From contig NZ_JAGSOU010000003.1 in the NCBI RefSeq assembly GCF_018139985.1, positions 62,001 to 126,000 on the forward strand: a stretch of DNA of 64,000 nucleotides, written 5' to 3'. The notes beneath the pieces were generated by a model, which was not told the DNA's origin, did no database searches, and saw only the letters and a program-made list of their open reading frames with translations. Positions within the stretch are counted from its first letter, which is position 1. Each line of letters begins with the position of its first letter. This DNA is from Actibacterium sp. MT2.3-13A. GTDB taxonomy: Bacteria > Pseudomonadota > Alphaproteobacteria > Rhodobacterales > Rhodobacteraceae. The position numbers and the translations under genes are program-made. Shown one piece after another: positions 47,623-54,902 of the stretch.

Positions 47623-47639
47623 TCCGGCCGCAGGCCGGA
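47623..47639. terminator. Small hairpin in the matB/hydratase convergent gap
   Basis: TCCGGCC (47623-47629) and GGCCGGA (47633-47639) pair perfectly around GCA. It lies between converging genes next to repeat copy 3. No T-run on either strand. Confidence 0.35.
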
Positions 47640-47689
47640 TGCGAGACAAAAGCCTTGCGCCGAAGGCGCCCCATTCGACGGCGGGACAC

Positions 47690-48433
47690 TCACTCCAAGG
47701 TGACGCCGATCGCCCCCAGCTGCGCGATCTCGCCCTGCGCGGTCAGCGGAAGGTCCCGCCAGGGCAGGCCGTTCAGCGAGCCGGTGATCACCACCTGGCC
47801 CGGCCGCAACCCGCCGCAATGGGTGCCCGCCATGCGCGCCAGCGCGCAGAAATTGGCGAAGGCGTCGCCGCCTGGCACCTCGGCCGCACCGTCGAGCAGG
47901 GTCTCGCCGCCGATCGCCAGCCGGGCGCGGACGCGGGAGGTGTCGAACCCGGCCCAATCCGCCGCGGCCTCGCCCAGCACCAGCGCGCCGTTGATCTGGT
48001 TGTCGGCCAGCTTCAGCGCCGAGGGCGCGCCTTGCGGATCCTCCAGCCGGCTGGCGACGATCTCGAACACCGGCAGAATTTCGGTCGCGGCGCGGGCGGC
48101 GGCTTCGAAACCGGAGTCCTGCGGGGCGGGCAGGGGGGCCGTGAGGCGGAAGCCGATCTCCATCTCCACGCCGACCGGCGCGCCCGCGGGCAGGCGGATC
48201 CGGCTGCCGCTGGGGTGGATGTCGCGGGCGAGGATCGGCGCCATGATCTGCGCCGCGCCGGGCTTGCAGGCGACCTTCCAGCCGCCCACCGGCCCGAGTT
48301 CCGCGACCACGGCGGCCTGCACCGCATAGGCCCCTGCCATGTCCAGCCCCGCGCCGCGCGACGCGGGAACCGCGGGGCCGCCGCCGTCGCGGGCCCGCAG
48401 CAACGCCTCGGCCAGCGCCTGCGCAGCCGTCAT
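47690..48433 (-). CDS. 2-keto-4-pentenoate hydratase-like (FAH fold) protein
   Basis: 247 residues, fumarylacetoacetate hydrolase superfamily, MhpD-like group. Family features are GGWKVACKP, the metal-binding Glu-x-Glu in VGVEMEIGF, and LADNQINGALVLG. It might hydrate or decarboxylate a 2-oxo acid. It is the last gene of a leftward operon, with ATGA overlap to the CoA-transferase gene before it. The substrate is unknown. Confidence 0.8.
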   Translation of the reverse strand: MTAAQALAEALLRARDGGGPAVPASRGAGLDMAGAYAVQAAVVAELGPVGGWKVACKPGAAQIMAPILARDIHPSGSRIRLPAGAPVGVEMEIGFRLTAPLPAPQDSGFEAAARAATEILPVFEIVASRLEDPQGAPSALKLADNQINGALVLGEAAADWAGFDTSRVRARLAIGGETLLDGAAEVPGGDAFANFCALARMAGTHCGGLRPGQVVITGSLNGLPWRDLPLTAQGEIAQLGAIGVTLE

Positions 48434-49641
48434 GCCGCGATCACCGCGCCCGCGGCGATCATCGCCTCGATCTGCGCCTCGCCGTAGCCGGCCTCGGCCA
48501 GAACCTCGCGGCTGTGCTGGCCGAGAAGGGGCGCCGGCCGGCGCACCGCGCCCGGGGTCTCGCTGAACTTCACCGGGTGGCCGAGGGTCTGCACGGTGCC
48601 GGCGCGCGGATGGTCGAGCTCGACGATCATCTCGCGGGCGCGGGCCTGCGGATCGGCGTGCATCTCCAGGATGTTCAGGACCGGGCCCGCGGGCAGGCCC
48701 GCCGCCTCCATCCGGTGCAGCCAGGTCCCGGTGGTCTCGGTCACTAGCGTCTCCTCGAGCAGGTTCACCAGCTCGGGCAGGTGCTGCATCCGGTCGTGGT
48801 TCGAGGCGAACCGCGGGTCGGTGTCCAGCTCGGGCTTGCCGATGACATCCAGGAACCGCAGCCAGTTGCGCTGGTTGGCGGCGCCCACGTTGATCCAGCC
48901 GTCGCGGGTCCGGAACGCCTGGTAGGGCGCGTTCAGCGGATGGGCGGAGCCCAGCGGCCCCGGCGCCTCGCCGGTGGCGAAGGCGATGGCGGACTGCCAG
49001 TAGGTCTGGGTGATCGCCGCCTCGAAAAGCGAGGTGTCGACCTTCTGCCCGCGCCCGGTCTGCAGCATGCTGGCATAGGCGGCGCTGACCCCCATCGCGG
49101 CCAGGATCCCGGCGTTGATGTCTGAAATCGGCGCGCCGGGCTTGACCGGCGCGCGGCCCGGCCCCTCGCCGGTGATCGACATCAGCCCCGACATGCCCTG
49201 CGCGATCAGGTCGAAGCCGCCGCGCTGCGCGTAGGGCCCGGTGCGGCCGAAGCCCGAAATCTCGCAATAGATCAGGCGCGGGTTGATCTCGCGCAGGGTC
49301 TCGTAGCCCAGCCCCAGCCGCTCCATCGTGCCCATGCGGTAATTCTCGATCACCACGTCGGCCTCGGCCAGCAGGCGGCGCAGGGCCTCGACGGCCGCCG
49401 GATCCTTGAGGTTCAGCGCCAGGCCCCGCTTGTTGCGGTTCATCATCATGTAGGCGGCGGATTCGCCTTCGATCGCCGGCGGCAGGAAGCGGCGGCTGTC
49501 GTCGCCGTCTGGCTTCTCGACCTTGATCACGTCGGCGCCCATGTCGGCCAGCATCAGCCCGCAGACCGGGCCGGCCATGATATGGGCCAGCTCGATCACC
49601 TTCATGCCCCTCAGCGGGCCGCTTCGCTGGCTGTCCGTCAT
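48430..49641 (-). CDS. Class III CoA-transferase (CaiB/BaiF family)
   Basis: 403 residues. N-terminal GMKVIELAHIMAGPVCGLMLADMGADVIKVE and the nucleophile Asp near residue 150-170 in GFDLIAQGMSGLM. These enzymes move CoA between carboxylic acids (for example succinyl-CoA to a C4-C5 acid or carnitine). ATG 49641; the frame beyond it overlaps the enoyl-CoA hydratase. Coupled by ATGA on both sides, so co-expressed with the hydratase genes. Confidence 0.9.
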   Translation of the reverse strand: MTDSQRSGPLRGMKVIELAHIMAGPVCGLMLADMGADVIKVEKPDGDDSRRFLPPAIEGESAAYMMMNRNKRGLALNLKDPAAVEALRRLLAEADVVIENYRMGTMERLGLGYETLREINPRLIYCEISGFGRTGPYAQRGGFDLIAQGMSGLMSITGEGPGRAPVKPGAPISDINAGILAAMGVSAAYASMLQTGRGQKVDTSLFEAAITQTYWQSAIAFATGEAPGPLGSAHPLNAPYQAFRTRDGWINVGAANQRNWLRFLDVIGKPELDTDPRFASNHDRMQHLPELVNLLEETLVTETTGTWLHRMEAAGLPAGPVLNILEMHADPQARAREMIVELDHPRAGTVQTLGHPVKFSETPGAVRRPAPLLGQHSREVLAEAGYGEAQIEAMIAAGAVIAA

Positions 49642-50411
49642 CTGCCCCTCCAGTCCGGTTTCTTCTTGGCGAGGAAGGCCTCCATCCCGTGGCGGAAATC
49701 CTCGCTCATGTAGCACATCTCGATCAGGTCTGCGTCTGCGCCGGCGGTTGCGGCGCGGTTGCGGCGCATCGCCTCCTTGGTGGCGCGCAGGGTCAGCGGG
49801 GCCATCTCGCCCAGCTGCCCGGCCAGTTCCTCGGCGCGGGCGATCAGCGCCGCCTCGTCCTCCAGCACCTCCGAGACCAGCCCGGCGGCCTGCGCCTCCT
49901 CGGCGCCCATCAGCCGCGCGGTGAAGATCATCTCGCGCACCCGGCCCTCGCCCAGCAGGGCCGATAGCCGGGCGAGGTTCCTGGCGGCCAGGCAGTTGCC
50001 CAGCGTGCGCGCGATCGGAAAGCCGAATTTCAGCGCCGATGAGGCGATCCGCAGATCGCAGACCGAGGCGATGGAGGCGCCGCCGCCGGTGCAGGCGCCG
50101 TGGATCGCGGCCAGCGTCGGCAGGGGGCATTTCTCGATCGCGGTCAGAACCTCCTCGATCCGCGCCTCGTAGTCGAGCGCGTCGCGCGCCGTTTCGAAGG
50201 CGCGGAACTGTGTCATGTCGGTGCCCGCGGCGAAGGCCTTGCCGCCGGCGCCGTGGATCACCACGGCGCCGAGGCTGCCATCGGTCGGCACGTTGCGGCA
50301 CAGATCGGCCAGCGCCTCATACATGCCGAAGGTCAGGGCATTGCGCGCCGCGGGGCGGTTGAAAGCGATCCAGAGCGTGCGGCCCCGGATCTCATGCGTC
50401 AGGTCGCTCAT
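49638..50411 (-). CDS. Enoyl-CoA hydratase-family protein
   Basis: 257 residues, crotonase fold: KAFAAGTDMTQFRAF (oxyanion hole 1), GACTGGGASIASVCDLRIAS (oxyanion hole 2), then LGNCLAARNLARLSALLGEG. With the CoA-transferase next door it probably hydrates or isomerises the activated TRAP substrate. Its ATG overlaps the dctM stop and its stop overlaps the CoA-transferase start. Confidence 0.86.
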   Translation of the reverse strand: MSDLTHEIRGRTLWIAFNRPAARNALTFGMYEALADLCRNVPTDGSLGAVVIHGAGGKAFAAGTDMTQFRAFETARDALDYEARIEEVLTAIEKCPLPTLAAIHGACTGGGASIASVCDLRIASSALKFGFPIARTLGNCLAARNLARLSALLGEGRVREMIFTARLMGAEEAQAAGLVSEVLEDEAALIARAEELAGQLGEMAPLTLRATKEAMRRNRAATAGADADLIEMCYMSEDFRHGMEAFLAKKKPDWRGR

Positions 50412-51688
50412 CGGTAGAAATACTCCACCAGGAACAGCGGCACAGAGGGCACATAGGTGCACAGCATCAGCACCGCCAGCAACACGCCGACGAAGGCGAC
50501 GTTGACCTTGGAGACTTCCCAGATATTCGCCCGCGCCACCGCGCAGGAGGTGATCAGCACCGAGGCCACGGGCGGCGTCTGCTGCCCGATCGCCAGGTTC
50601 AGCGTCACCACCAGGCCGAAATGCACCGGGTCGATTCCGGCCGCGTTGATCAGCGGGATCACGATCGGCACCACCAGGATGATCGCCGCCGCGGAGTGCA
50701 GGAAAAACCCGATCACCAGGAAGAAGATGTTGAGGATCAACAGGATCAGCCATTGCTCGGTGGTAATCGCCAGGATCCCCTCCGCCAGCTGCTGCGGGAT
50801 CTGGGCGCGGGTCAGGAAGCCGCCCATCAGCACCGAGGCCGCCACCAGCAGCATCACCACCGCGGTCTGGATGCCACCGTCCAGCATGGCGCGGCGCAGG
50901 TGCCGGCCATCGACCTGGCGATACCAGGCCGAGACGATCAGCGCCGCGATCACCGCCAGCCCGGCCGCCTCGGTGGCGGTGACGAAGCCGCCGAAGATGC
51001 CGCCCAGGATGATGACGGGCAGGGCGAAGGCGGGCAGCGCCTCGCGGAAGGTCTCGCGCACGCGGGGGATGTTGAACGCCTCTTCGGTGGGCAGGTTGTA
51101 GCGCCGGGCGAACCAGTAGGCGACGGCCATCAGGCCGGCCGCCCCCAGCAGCCCCGGCACGACGCCTGCGACGAAGAGCTGCTCGACCGAGGTGTTGGCC
51201 GAGGCGGCGTAGAGGATCATCGGGATCGAGGGCGGAATGATGATCGCCAGCGAGGCCGACGAAGACGTGACGGCGGCCGACAGTTCCTTGGTGTAACCGC
51301 GTTTCTTCATCTGCGGGATCAGGATCGAACCCATGGCGGCCACGTCGGCCACCGCGGAGCCCGAGATCTCGGCAAAGAACAGCGACACGCCGATGTTCAC
51401 CATCGCCAGGCCGCCGCGGATGAACCCGATCAGCGCCGAGACGAAGTTGATCAGCCGGTCGGTGACGCCGCCGGCATTCATGATCGCGCCGGCGAGCACG
51501 AACATCGGGATCGCGATCAGCGAGAATTTGGTCGACCCGTCATACATGTCGAGCGCGATGGTCACGAGGCTCGACGCGCCTTCGGTCATCAGAAGGCCCA
51601 GCACGCCGGCCAGCGCCAACGCCACGGCGATGGGCACGTTGATGCAGATCATCGCGACCAGGGCGAGGAAGATGACAAGCATCAGCAT
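50408..51688 (-). CDS. TRAP transporter large permease (DctM), operon 2
   Basis: 426 residues, about 12 membrane helices. DctM motifs: FFAEISGSAVADVAAMGSILIPQM, SSASLAIIIPPSIPMILYA, GGFVTATEAAGLAVIA, and NLAIGQQTPPVASVLI. It imports an organic anion with Na+. The start overlaps the dctQ stop as TGATG. Confidence 0.92.
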   Translation of the reverse strand: MLMLVIFLALVAMICINVPIAVALALAGVLGLLMTEGASSLVTIALDMYDGSTKFSLIAIPMFVLAGAIMNAGGVTDRLINFVSALIGFIRGGLAMVNIGVSLFFAEISGSAVADVAAMGSILIPQMKKRGYTKELSAAVTSSSASLAIIIPPSIPMILYAASANTSVEQLFVAGVVPGLLGAAGLMAVAYWFARRYNLPTEEAFNIPRVRETFREALPAFALPVIILGGIFGGFVTATEAAGLAVIAALIVSAWYRQVDGRHLRRAMLDGGIQTAVVMLLVAASVLMGGFLTRAQIPQQLAEGILAITTEQWLILLILNIFFLVIGFFLHSAAAIILVVPIVIPLINAAGIDPVHFGLVVTLNLAIGQQTPPVASVLITSCAVARANIWEVSKVNVAFVGVLLAVLMLCTYVPSVPLFLVEYFYR

Positions 51689-52290
51689 CAGGCATGCTCC
51701 TTGTTCTTTTGCAGTTCGGCCTCGACCTCTTCCTCGATCTCGGCATGTTCGAGAGAGATGCCCCGGACGGTGTTTTCCCAGTATTCGGGCAGGCTGAGCA
51801 GTTGGCTGACGATGAAGAGGAACGCGCCGATCGGGATCACCGACTGGGTCAGCTGCACCGGCACCCAGGTCAGCGACACCAGGCGGTCGCCTTCCAGCAC
51901 CTCGAGCACCTGGAGCCCGGCGCGGGCCATCAGCACGAAGAAGGTCAGAACCAGAGCCTCTGCCAACAGCAGCGCGGCGATGCGCAGCCGCGGCGGCAGG
52001 GCCAGGAGAACGGTGTCGAAGCCGATGTGGCGGCGGTGCAGCGCGGCCAGGGCCGAGCCGTAATAGGTGATCCAGGCCAGCCCGATGGCGGCCACCTCGT
52101 CATACCAGGAGAAGCTTTCGCCCATCAGCCGGGCGATGACGGCGAGGATCACGATGGCGGTGAGGCCGACCATCAATGCGATGGTGATCGTCTCCAGCGC
52201 GCGGCTGGCGATCTGGCGGATGCGTTCGATGATGAGGCGCGCGCCGCTCTGAGCGCCGGGGGGTGAATGCGGATCTGCGGTCATAGTCAT
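51688..52290 (-). CDS. TRAP transporter small permease (DctQ), operon 2
   Basis: 200 residues with four membrane helices (ITIALMVGLTAIVILAVIA, IGLAWITYYGSALAA, LLLAEALVLTFFVLMARA, VIPIGAFLFIVSQLLSL) and an acidic C-terminal tail. ATG 52290 (MTMTADPH) is used; the frame upstream enters the hairpin region. Confidence 0.88.
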   Translation of the reverse strand: MTMTADPHSPPGAQSGARLIIERIRQIASRALETITIALMVGLTAIVILAVIARLMGESFSWYDEVAAIGLAWITYYGSALAALHRRHIGFDTVLLALPPRLRIAALLLAEALVLTFFVLMARAGLQVLEVLEGDRLVSLTWVPVQLTQSVIPIGAFLFIVSQLLSLPEYWENTVRGISLEHAEIEEEVEAELQKNKEHA

Positions 52291-52322
52291 GCCTTGGCTC
52301 CGGAAGGTTGGGGGTGCAGGAA

Positions 52323-52346
52323 GCGGCGGGCGCAAGCGCCCGCCGC
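52323..52346 (-). terminator. Strong intercistronic hairpin dctP/dctQ (operon 2)
   Basis: GCGGCGGGCGC (52323-52333) and GCGCCCGCCGC (52336-52346) pair over 11 positions with a minimal AA loop, or 10 positions around CAAG. It starts eight bases after the dctP stop, without a T-run. Same placement as the hairpin in TRAP operon 1, but unrelated sequence. Confidence 0.7.
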
Positions 52347-52353
52347 GTCAGGT

Positions 52354-53334
52354 TCAGCTGCCCCCACCGAGGCTAAGCACCCGGTCGATCATCTCCTGCC
52401 CGCCTTCGACTTCGGCGGCGAAGGCCTCGTAGATCGGCTTAGAGGCGGCGATGAAGGCGTCCTTGTCGGCCTCGTTCACCTCGACCCCGGCGGCCTTGAT
52501 TACGCCCAGCAGTTCCTCTTCCAGCGCGGCGGCCTTCTCATAGGTGAAGTCCTGCGTTTCGGCGGCGCAGTCCTTGAGCCCGGCCTGCACGTCCTCGGGC
52601 AGTTTCGAGAAATGCTTTTCCGAGGCCAGGATATAGGCCGGCGTGTAGACGTGGCCGGTGATCGAGAGGTATTTCTGCACCTCCTGGAACTTGGCCGAGG
52701 CGATCTGGGCATAGGGGTTTTCCTGGCCGTCGATCACGCCGGTCTGCAGCGCGGTGAACACGTCCGAGAAGGCCATCGGCGTCGGGTTGGCGCCGTAGTT
52801 CTGGAACATCTTCACCCGCCAGGTGCCGTTCGGTGTGCGCAGTTTCACGCCCTTCAGATCCTCGGGCTTGTTGATCGGGCGCACGTTGTTGGTGATGTTG
52901 CGGAACCCGTTCTCGGCAAGGCCGACGATGTAATAGCCGTTGTCCTGCGCGGCGGTCTGGAATTTGTCCATCATCTCCGCCTGGACGCGGCGCATGTGGT
53001 CGCGGTCCTTGATGATGTAGGGCATCTCGAAGATGCCGAAGACATCATCGACCGAGGACATCACCGACGAGGGCAGGGCGAAATCGACCTGTCCCAGCTT
53101 GAGCTTCTGCAGCAGTTCCTTGTCCTTGCCCAGCTGCGACGAGCCGAAGGCCTGAACCTCGACCTTGCCGTCGAGCTTGGTGTTCGCGCATTCGGCGAAA
53201 TGGTTGACGGTGGCTTCGAACAGCGAGCCGGGCGCGCCGACATGTCCGAATTTCAGCGTCAGGTCCGCGGCCATGGCCGGGCCCGTGCCGAGGGTGATCA
53301 GCGCCGTGGCTGTGGCGATCAACGTTTTTTTCAT
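52354..53334 (-). CDS. TRAP transporter substrate-binding protein (DctP family), operon 2
   Basis: 326 residues; signal peptide MKKTLIATATALITLGTGPAMA before ADLTLKFGHV. The DctP signature lies in LKGVKLRTPNGTWRVKMFQNYGANPTPMAFSDVFTALQTGVIDGQEN, with the conserved ligand-binding Arg in KLRTP. Start ATG 53334. It leads the operon dctP-dctQ-dctM-hydratase-CoA-transferase-hydratase, so the ligand is likely a carboxylate that is activated by CoA transfer. Confidence 0.92.
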   Translation of the reverse strand: MKKTLIATATALITLGTGPAMAADLTLKFGHVGAPGSLFEATVNHFAECANTKLDGKVEVQAFGSSQLGKDKELLQKLKLGQVDFALPSSVMSSVDDVFGIFEMPYIIKDRDHMRRVQAEMMDKFQTAAQDNGYYIVGLAENGFRNITNNVRPINKPEDLKGVKLRTPNGTWRVKMFQNYGANPTPMAFSDVFTALQTGVIDGQENPYAQIASAKFQEVQKYLSITGHVYTPAYILASEKHFSKLPEDVQAGLKDCAAETQDFTYEKAAALEEELLGVIKAAGVEVNEADKDAFIAASKPIYEAFAAEVEGGQEMIDRVLSLGGGS

Positions 53335-53493
53335 GTTTTCCTCCCTGATATTGATCGTGATTTGAACCGGGCGGTCGGTCTGTTGCCGTCCCGGCCCGTG
53401 CATCCCGAGATGTCTGATGTTTGTCTTGCGTGCGCTCCTTTCCTGTCGTCTCGTTTCGATCCGTCTTGCGCGGCCGCGGCGGTCCCCCGCGCG

Positions 53494-53515
53494 CGCCGGC
53501 CTCCTCAAACCGGCG
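53494..53515 (-). terminator. Hairpin after the aminotransferase gene
   Basis: CGCCGG (53494-53499) and CCGGCG (53510-53515) with a 10-base loop, 15 bases past the stop of the aminotransferase. It supports separate transcription from the TRAP operon, but lacks a T-run. Confidence 0.35.
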
Positions 53516-53529
53516 GGGCGGGGCCGCGA

Positions 53530-54714
53530 TCAGGCGGCCGAGCGATGCGCCGCGGGCGTGCTGCCCAGAAGATCCATCGCCGCCTGCACGCCGCCGGCCT
53601 TGCAGGGCACGCTGGCATCGCGCAGTCCCATTTCCACGCCGGCCAGCGTGCCACAGAGCATCAGATCGTTGAAATCCCCCAGATGCCCGATGCGGAACAC
53701 CTTGTCGGCGACCTTGGACAGGCCGTTGCCCAGCGACATGTCGTAATGACGCAGCGTGGTGGCGCGGAAGGCGTCGGCGGAATGGCCTTCGGGCATCATC
53801 ACCGCGGTCAGCACCGGCGAGCGGTGCGCGGGCACCTTGCAGAGCACCTCCAGCCCCCAGGCCTCGACCGCCGCGCGGGTGGCCGCCCCGTGGCGGGCGT
53901 GACGGGCGAAGACATTCTCCAGCCCTTCCTCGTGCAGCATGGCGACGGCCTCGATCAGGCCGTAGAGCAGGTTGGTGGCGGGCGTGTAGGGGAAATAGCC
54001 CGTGGCGTTCGGGCCCTCCATCTCGGCCCAGCTCCAGTAGGCGTTTTGCAGTCCGGCGGTTTTCGAGGCGGCCACGGCCTTCTCGCTGATCGCGTTGAAG
54101 GACAGCCCCGGCGGCAGCATCAGCCCCTTCTGCGAGCCCGCAACGGTCACATCCACCCCCCAGTCGTCGTGCCGGTAGTCCACCGAGGCGAGCGAGGAGA
54201 TGGTATCGACCATCAACAGCGCGCCGTGGCCCGCGGCGTCGATGGCGCGGCGGACGTCGGCGATCGGGCTGACCGCGCCGGTCGAGGTTTCGTTATGCAC
54301 CACGCAGACCGCCTTGATCTCGCCGGCGCGGTCCTCGCGCAGGCGCGCCTCGATCGCGCCGGGATCGGCGCCCGAGCGCCAGTCGCCCGCGATGAACACG
54401 GGCTTCAGCCCCAGCCTCTCGGCCAGTTTCTTCCACAGCGTCGAGAAATGGCCGGTCTCATACATCAGCACCGTGTCGCCGGGCGACAGCGTGTTGACCA
54501 GCGCGGCCTCCCAGGCGCCGGTGCCCGAGGAGGGATAGATTACCACCCGGCCCTTGGTTCGGAAGATCGAGCGCATTCCGTCCAGCGCCTTCTGCCCGAG
54601 TTCCGCAAAGGCCGGGCCGCGGTGGTCCATGGTGGGGTAGTCCATCGCGCGCAGCACGCGGTCCGGCACATTGGAAGGTCCGGGGATCTGCAGAAAATGG
54701 CGGCCGGCTGGCAT
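53530..54714 (-). CDS. Serine-glyoxylate-type aminotransferase (class V)
   Basis: 394-residue PLP enzyme. N-terminus HFLQIPGPSNVPDRVLRAMDYPTMDHRGP, PSSGTGAWEAALVNTLSPGD for cofactor binding, VDTISSLASVDYRHDDWGVDV with the cofactor Asp, and the PLP lysine in GSQKGLMLPPG. It resembles serine-glyoxylate aminotransferase (SgaA) and the aspartate-glyoxylate enzyme BhcA. The other beta-hydroxyaspartate cycle genes are absent here, so BhcA is less likely. Divergent from the GlcD-GlcF-like gene. Confidence 0.85.
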   Translation of the reverse strand: MPAGRHFLQIPGPSNVPDRVLRAMDYPTMDHRGPAFAELGQKALDGMRSIFRTKGRVVIYPSSGTGAWEAALVNTLSPGDTVLMYETGHFSTLWKKLAERLGLKPVFIAGDWRSGADPGAIEARLREDRAGEIKAVCVVHNETSTGAVSPIADVRRAIDAAGHGALLMVDTISSLASVDYRHDDWGVDVTVAGSQKGLMLPPGLSFNAISEKAVAASKTAGLQNAYWSWAEMEGPNATGYFPYTPATNLLYGLIEAVAMLHEEGLENVFARHARHGAATRAAVEAWGLEVLCKVPAHRSPVLTAVMMPEGHSADAFRATTLRHYDMSLGNGLSKVADKVFRIGHLGDFNDLMLCGTLAGVEMGLRDASVPCKAGGVQAAMDLLGSTPAAHRSAA

Positions 54715-54831
54715 GGTGTGTCTCCTCTGTGGTCACGGCATTCTTGTGGACGGACGTCCTGGCTGCCCCCGCGCTGCGGGCCGTCCCCTTTCGGGGCCTC
54801 CTCTCGGGCCGGAGCGCCGGGCGGGGCGAAA

Positions 54832-54868
54832 TTGCTTGAAGTGAATTCTGAATTCATTATTCAGTCAA
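54832..54868. promoter_or_regulatory. Divergent promoter and GntR-type operator
   Basis: CTGAATTCATTATTCAG (54848-54864) is a dyad with six-base arms CTGAAT/ATTCAG and a five-base centre. It overlaps a rightward TTGCTT-N17-CATTAT promoter (54832-54860) and a leftward TTGACT -35 (54863-54868). GntR/FadR-type regulators use short dyads like this, and one is encoded at the end of the rightward unit. Confidence 0.55.
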
Positions 54869-54902
54869 GGGCCAAGTCGAGAAACCGGGGAGGGCGGGCG
54901 CG

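Noticed and set aside
53530-54714. BhcA of the beta-hydroxyaspartate cycle
   Set aside because: Class V aminotransferase motifs fit, but the companion bhcB, bhcC and bhcD genes are absent nearby, so the general serine-glyoxylate name was kept.
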